A stretch of 8,366 nucleotides of DNA from CAYSRM01 sp964475205 (GTDB lineage Bacteria > Verrucomicrobiota > Kiritimatiellia > UBA8416 > CAYSRM01), in contig CAYYVQ010000084.1 of the NCBI GenBank assembly GCA_964475205.1, positions 1-8,366 of the forward strand, given 5' to 3'. The first letter of the stretch is position 1. The number at the start of each line of letters is the position of its first letter. This document shows, in pieces, positions 6,001 through 8,366 of the stretch. A model generated the notes under the pieces. That model was not told the origin of the DNA. It was given only the letters and a program-made list of their open reading frames with translations, and ran no database searches. A program made the position numbers and the translations under genes.

Positions 6001-7219
6001 TAGAATGAGATCGGTCGTCGGTTCCGGGACGGTGGTAGTCACAAACATTGGTTCATCCGGTAAGATTGGTGATTTGAAACTTGGCGGCTCATTCAACGGA
6101 TCTATAGAAGTGTTGAACAGCGACGTAGGACTTGCTGATAACTATACCGGTGAAACAGGAGATAATGGGAGTATATGGGTGAGTGAGTCCGGAGTATTAT
6201 CGGTCGAAGGTTATGCGGCAACGTGGACCATTCATGGAGGAATAACCCTTAATGGCGGAACCGTTCGAGATACCTCAGGAGATCCTACTGTTTGGACTTC
6301 CGACACTGAATGGACAGTTCTTTCAGGCTCAGTGTTTAAATCATCAGACGGCGCATATCAAGATGTCAGAGGTAATATACATGGCGATGCAGGATTAACT
6401 ATTGAATGCGGTGGAGGCGGGAAAGGAATAAACTTCAGAGGGTCGGGCAGCACTTATTGCGGTACGATCACCGTCAAAAATAACGGACGTCTTTACCTGG
6501 CACACAGCGGCGCCTTGTCGCAGACAGGCGATCTGGCTTCGTTAAAAGTCGAACAGGGAGGCGCTGCAATTGTTGGTGGTTATATGTCCGGCAGCTCAGC
6601 GAAAGATGCCGGGGATGTGGATATAAAGATAGACACATTGCTTCTGGGGGGCAGAGGTGTTCCCGCCGGCGTTTACAGCCAATCGAACCCACTTCCATAC
6701 GAAGGGTTCATCACCTTCCATAACGCGTCGTCCAGTCTGGAAGTCATGACGTTGTCGCCGTCTGAATTCTACGTGATAGAAGCTTCTGCGGGAGAAGGCG
6801 GAGCCATTTTGCCCGCAGGCGATGTCATTGTCGACCCAGACAATGACCAAGCATTTGAGATTGTTCCTGCTTCGGGAAATTTCATAGACGAAGTTATTGT
6901 AGATGGTGTTTCCCTTGAATCGATTACGAACCATTATCTTTTCTCTGAAGTAGTTTCCGATCACACCATATCCGTTTCCTTTTTCCCAATACAGATCAAG
7001 ACGTTTGAACAGGCTAATGGAAGCGAGCTTCCTGTTCTCCAGTTCATGGGCAAGGTTGGATATTTCTATGAGGTATTATATAAGGACGATCTGGCTAGTG
7101 AAGAGGATTGGCAGGTCTATACTAATAATTTAGCGGGAACAGGCGGGGTGATTGAGATCGAAATTGATAACAGACAAGCGCCGCAGCGATTCTACCGTCT
7201 GCGGGCTGGCTCATGGTGA
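3068..7219 (+). CDS. Secreted multidomain C25 (gingipain-like) peptidase-family protein with malectin and Ig-like modules
   Basis: The protein has 1383 residues from GTG 3068, or 1389 from ATG 3050. Order, numbered from the GTG: signal peptide about 1-27 (hydrophobic 'LIGIVFLLLVANV', cleavage near SRA); Ig/cadherin-like domain about 30-115 ('YEPDSGFTGSDSFTWKI'); C25-like domain about 122-424. The C25-like domain shows 'GAIFVGDLPYIYD', 'PDIWVSRIAVPASEQEI', the putative Cys343 in 'VSLLTACGRW', 'GGSIFAVGATTTTYTG' and 'MFGDLSMGVRM'. Then follow a PKD-like domain about 428-524, a malectin-like carbohydrate-binding domain about 530-691 ('RVNAGYDLDDF', 'GVYALALHFADMY', 'HAYLNAFSI'), a putative-Ig (He_PIG-like) domain about 697-777 ('GLPDGLALDGNTISGTPTQ'), a bacterial Ig-like domain about 781-862, an autotransporter-like beta-rich stretch about 868-1229 ('TGSWSNPDNWTP'), a bacterial repeat unit about 1230-1307 ('EASAGEGGAILPAG'), and a C-terminal domain ending 'RFYRLRAGSW'. 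The usual GHG catalytic His motif is not clear (H303 or H317 are candidates), so activity is uncertain. Export is expected. No TM anchor, LPXTG or PEP-CTERM tail is seen. Confidence 0.82.
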   Translation: MIDFYNVQKHLIGIVFLLLVANVSRATLVSYDQNVTVPTGRLSRVVLEFDDDQLFTVPEMTVTVVSGPDHGNVITHGLYAYYEPDSGFTGSDSFTWKIEKGLSTSEVAQCTLNVDSSPAQDRRILLIVEEVLRPEIEGHLQQLAFDLNMEGYEAQLQDWSDPSASNLWAYLKSEYEDPGKKSLAGAIFVGDLPYIYDSVTEVINDVAYWYLQTFNQISSVPDIWVSRIAVPASEQEIVHYGRIFEANHAYRTGASRYPHRAYWEMQAWPEYTDYYYPNHCANALEVWSSRKHADNIGGVAVYHAYRDGMDVLDETIHGSNLVDDFAALALRPCMSRVSLLTACGRWRLARESMFTRRGGSIFAVGATTTTYTGAYVIMDDGTATRNFRTSLREGMSWGDALVANLVFNEIHRTVMFGDLSMGVRMSPSNSLPVLSNFTASPVLGKAPHTVVFEVEGNDPDDSVTLYEWFLEGYQSASVEPTRVGATLSSVTNTYHRPYVYTTEVHVEDEYQARAWSDPIVVIVNPDPESIMRVNAGYDLDDFNAKYEYIDSQTNLWLHDQKYRSDAWGSLSGDARGVANEVSNTEDARLYQRFREGGRFSYRVPMTNGVYALALHFADMYSSGSGERIMDIQAEDITIVTNFDVAAHVGINTAHTLATLVEVSDGELDFTIATNSASQNHAYLNAFSIAPAGSMDVGPTITSSLEEEAAGWTPFSYIITASGRQPIEYEVSGLPDGLALDGNTISGTPTQIGLFEVDITATNVDGSDTATLALNLIMPQTGRIGIAPLGTTVEPGGTTQFVATAYTEYGDVMPDQPVFDWSVSSGGSIDTNGIFTADPEIGGPYVVTAIGDGCVGMAILRVSGIGKTNVFVWKEGTTGSWSNPDNWTPSGFSNSASNSCVANDGVLMASGTFYPDLALLGYKFEGGTLTFDQHVTINGGLRLMGGTIQMTSGYSRDLDARVELMTGSVSRIALNQELTRMRSVVGSGTVVVTNIGSSGKIGDLKLGGSFNGSIEVLNSDVGLADNYTGETGDNGSIWVSESGVLSVEGYAATWTIHGGITLNGGTVRDTSGDPTVWTSDTEWTVLSGSVFKSSDGAYQDVRGNIHGDAGLTIECGGGGKGINFRGSGSTYCGTITVKNNGRLYLAHSGALSQTGDLASLKVEQGGAAIVGGYMSGSSAKDAGDVDIKIDTLLLGGRGVPAGVYSQSNPLPYEGFITFHNASSSLEVMTLSPSEFYVIEASAGEGGAILPAGDVIVDPDNDQAFEIVPASGNFIDEVIVDGVSLESITNHYLFSEVVSDHTISVSFFPIQIKTFEQANGSELPVLQFMGKVGYFYEVLYKDDLASEEDWQVYTNNLAGTGGVIEIEIDNRQAPQRFYRLRAGSW
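4596..4613. repeat. 18-base perfect palindrome inside the C25-like gene
   Basis: ACCAGGCGCGCGCCTGGT reads identically on both strands. It falls in the PKD-like domain, over codons for QARAW, in a part of the gene that is otherwise not GC-rich. A perfect palindrome this long is rare by chance in 8 kb, but the amino-acid sequence alone could explain it. Confidence 0.6.
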
Positions 7220-7256
7220 ATCACTCGGGATTAGATAAGTATACTTCGAATACAGA

Positions 7257-7286
7257 CAGGAATCTTTTCCTGGCATCGTTTTCTTT
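7257..7286 (+). terminator. Candidate intrinsic terminator of the C25-like gene
   Basis: Thirty-seven bases after the stop codon, CAGGAA-TCTT-TTCCTG forms a perfect 6-bp stem with a 4-base loop. A T-rich tract, TTTTCTTT (7279-7286), begins 6 bases after the stem. The gap weakens the call, but place and strand fit. Two CTTTGTG copies 10 bases apart (7283-7289 and 7293-7299) follow. Confidence 0.4.
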
Positions 7287-7389
7287 GTGACTCTTTGTGC
7301 GGTAGCGCCAATGCAACTACATGCGCAGGAAATAGACAGAAACTGTTCTGCTTGATGAATAAAGTGGTTATGGTCTGCATAACAGGCAA

Positions 7390-7486
7390 GTCAGTCCCGA
7401 AAAACTGACGGGTAGGATGGAATACGATGGACCGTTGGGATTCGTGTGCCTTTCGGCTCCTGCGTATGTGCGGACTACTACCCGTC
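7390..7486. repeat. Overlapping inverted repeats in the 3' region between the C25-like and AraC genes
   Basis: GTCAGT (7390-7395) and ACTGAC (7404-7409) form a hairpin with an 8-base loop. GACGGGTAG (7407-7415) is also exactly complementary to CTACCCGTC (7478-7486), whose bases include the AraC stop codon. The enclosed 62 bases contain GATGGA twice (10-base period) and, on the minus strand, a GCC-GAAA-GGC mini-hairpin. The two foldings share bases 7407-7409. This could be the 3' structure of the AraC transcript. No T tract follows on the minus strand, so it is not a classic terminator. No gene is seen in 7220-7477. Confidence 0.35.
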
Positions 7487-8293
7487 TTCGGCAAAGAAAA
7501 GGCGGCGATAGGCGGCCGGGGGCGTGGCATACTCGCGGGTATAGAGCTTGCTAAAATAGGCAATATCAGGGATTCCGACGGTTTCGGCCACTCGCTTCAC
7601 CGGCAGGTTTGTCTCCCTCAGCAGTCGCGCAGCCTTTTCCATGCGCTTGCTGTTGACGAAAGTAACCGGGGAACGGCCCGTGAAATCGCGAAACATCCTG
7701 CGCAAATGCGTAATACTCATACCCATCCTGAGTGCTTCCTGCTTGAAATCAAACCGCTGTTCGGGATGTTCCTCAATACGGCTCAGCATATCCTGTATCT
7801 CTTTTCTCCTGGGATGAGTAACGACCGTGACCGGTGGCTGGGAATGCAGACTCAGCCACAAACCCTCCAGGGCATGAACGGCTTCGGCATGAAAGTCCGG
7901 CCCACGTGACAGAAGATTCAGAAGATGATCGAACCTGACGCAGAACTCATCGGGCTTTGTTACGCGGAAGAACGGAGGCGATTCGTCGCGTATCGTCAGA
8001 AGTCCGCCAGTTATCCAGCGTTCCACCCGCGGCCCTCTGAACGAGACAAACCGGTGATCCCATGAGCCACCGGAGTTTGTCGCTGGACCATAGCGGAAAC
8101 GCGGGCCCGGCCATGTCCAGTAAGCTACAGGCCAGTCAAAAGTCACAGGCTTTCCGTTGTCCACCCGCCAGAACAGTCCACCAGTATGCGCATAGTTCAA
8201 CGCATAGCGGTCGGCAAAGATACGATTGACCTTTTGTTCATACCGGCGCAGATGATTGAACGTTAGAAATTGAAAATCATCAAAATAATCCAT
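7478..8293 (-). CDS. AraC-family transcriptional regulator
   Basis: The 271-residue protein has an N-terminal cupin-like sensor domain and a C-terminal double helix-turn-helix DNA-binding domain. The sensor part (about 30-130) has the AraC pattern 'GGLFWRVDNGKPV', 'WPGPRFRYGP' and 'WDHRFVSFRGPRVERW', which in the family often binds a sugar or other small ligand. The DNA-binding part spans about 163-265: the first HTH is near 185-204 ('ALRMGMSITHLRRMFRDFTG'), the linker helix is 'RMEKAARLLRETN', and the second HTH is near 232-252 ('VKRVAETVGIPDIAYFSKLY'), ending 'TPPAAYRR'. Length and domain order are normal for the family, and the protein should be cytoplasmic. Which genes it controls is not shown by the sequence; the fucosidase or other sugar genes outside the window are plausible. 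The ATG at 8293 has no Shine-Dalgarno sequence upstream, consistent with a leaderless transcript from the predicted promoter. Confidence 0.93.
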   Translation of the reverse strand: MDYFDDFQFLTFNHLRRYEQKVNRIFADRYALNYAHTGGLFWRVDNGKPVTFDWPVAYWTWPGPRFRYGPATNSGGSWDHRFVSFRGPRVERWITGGLLTIRDESPPFFRVTKPDEFCVRFDHLLNLLSRGPDFHAEAVHALEGLWLSLHSQPPVTVVTHPRRKEIQDMLSRIEEHPEQRFDFKQEALRMGMSITHLRRMFRDFTGRSPVTFVNSKRMEKAARLLRETNLPVKRVAETVGIPDIAYFSKLYTREYATPPAAYRRLFFAEDG

Positions 8294-8299
8294 GTTCGT

Positions 8300-8328
8300 A
8301 TTTTACAAAAAACAGCTTGTTTTGTACA
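8300..8328 (-). promoter_or_regulatory. Predicted promoter of the AraC-family gene (possibly leaderless)
   Basis: On the minus strand TGTACA (8323-8328, four of six) is 17 bases from TAAAAT (8300-8305, five of six to TATAAT). Only 6 bases separate the -10 from the ATG, so transcription would begin at or next to the start codon. No AGGAG-like sequence lies in the preceding bases, which fits a leaderless mRNA. Confidence 0.4.
8304..8326. promoter_or_regulatory. Operator-like palindrome in the AraC-gene promoter
   Basis: TACAAAA-N9-TTTTGTA is a perfect 7+9+7 inverted repeat filling almost the whole spacer between the predicted -35 and -10. With a 2-base bulge the arms extend to nine bases (TACAAAACA type) around a central GCT. 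A protein bound here would block RNA polymerase, so auto-repression or control by another regulator is possible. Confidence 0.45.
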
Positions 8329-8366
8329 TAGACCAGGGAAACTTTTGCTGTTATATTTTCAATACT

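Noticed and set aside
7283..7299. CTTTGTG repeated twice 10 bases apart, with another copy at 1818-1824, considered as a dispersed repeat element.
   Set aside because: The unit is only 7 bases and low in complexity, and the copy at 1818 is already explained by the palindrome. There is too little to call a repeat family.
7220..7477. Possible insertion-sequence remnant or integration site between the convergent genes.
   Set aside because: No transposase fragment, target-site duplication, tRNA end or long terminal inverted repeats were seen. The 9-bp inverted repeat alone is insufficient.
7231..7563. A 110-codon minus-strand frame over the intergenic region, overlapping the AraC 3' end.
   Set aside because: It overlaps the well-supported AraC coding region in another frame, has no recognisable domain, and is Pro/Ser/Arg-rich as expected for non-coding translation.
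7427..7909. A 160-codon plus-strand frame opposite the AraC gene.
   Set aside because: It is antisense to a strongly matching AraC DNA-binding domain and shows no protein motif or ribosome binding site.

Overview
The window looks like a bacterial chromosome segment from the Verrucomicrobiota/Kiritimatiellota/Lentisphaerota (PVC) group. This is inference from protein style, not from a marker gene. The main evidence is a giant secreted mosaic protein that combines Ig-like domains, a malectin-like lectin domain, an autotransporter-style 'WSNPDNW' beta-helix stretch and a C-terminal domain ending in 'RFYRLR'. A GH29 fucosidase without a signal peptide and a sugar-type AraC regulator fit the same picture. 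No rRNA, tRNA, CRISPR array, transposase or integrase was seen.

Layout. (i) 3-497 (+) is the 3' end of a kelch-type beta-propeller gene, cut by the window edge. (ii) 532-1779 (-) is an alpha-L-fucosidase, convergent with the kelch gene. It has a good ribosome binding site and a promoter-like element whose spacer carries a palindrome. (iii) 1936-2904 (-) is a membrane-anchored HEAT-repeat protein starting at GTG. (iv) 2905-3067 is a divergent promoter region. (v) 3068-7219 (+) is a 1383-residue exported protein with a gingipain-like (C25) peptidase domain and many binding/Ig modules. (vi) 7220-7477 is a convergent intergenic stretch with a plausible terminator and inverted repeats. (vii) 7478-8293 (-) is an AraC-family regulator. 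It has no Shine-Dalgarno sequence, and a predicted promoter so close to the ATG that the mRNA may be leaderless.

How it may work together (inference). The C25-like protein is exported and could act on or bind glycoproteins through its malectin-like domain. The fucosidase, apparently intracellular, would release fucose from imported oligosaccharides, and the AraC protein could sense a sugar. This would suit a fucosylated glycan or glycoprotein user, but no transporter, sulfatase or fucose catabolic gene is present to confirm it. The HEAT protein is divergent from the C25-like gene and may share its regulation.

Composition is uneven. Hand counts of single 60-base lines give about 58% GC in the fucosidase and 62% in the AraC gene. 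The HEAT gene gave 45%, and two lines of the large gene gave 37% and 57%. The central divergent pair may therefore have a different history from its flanks.
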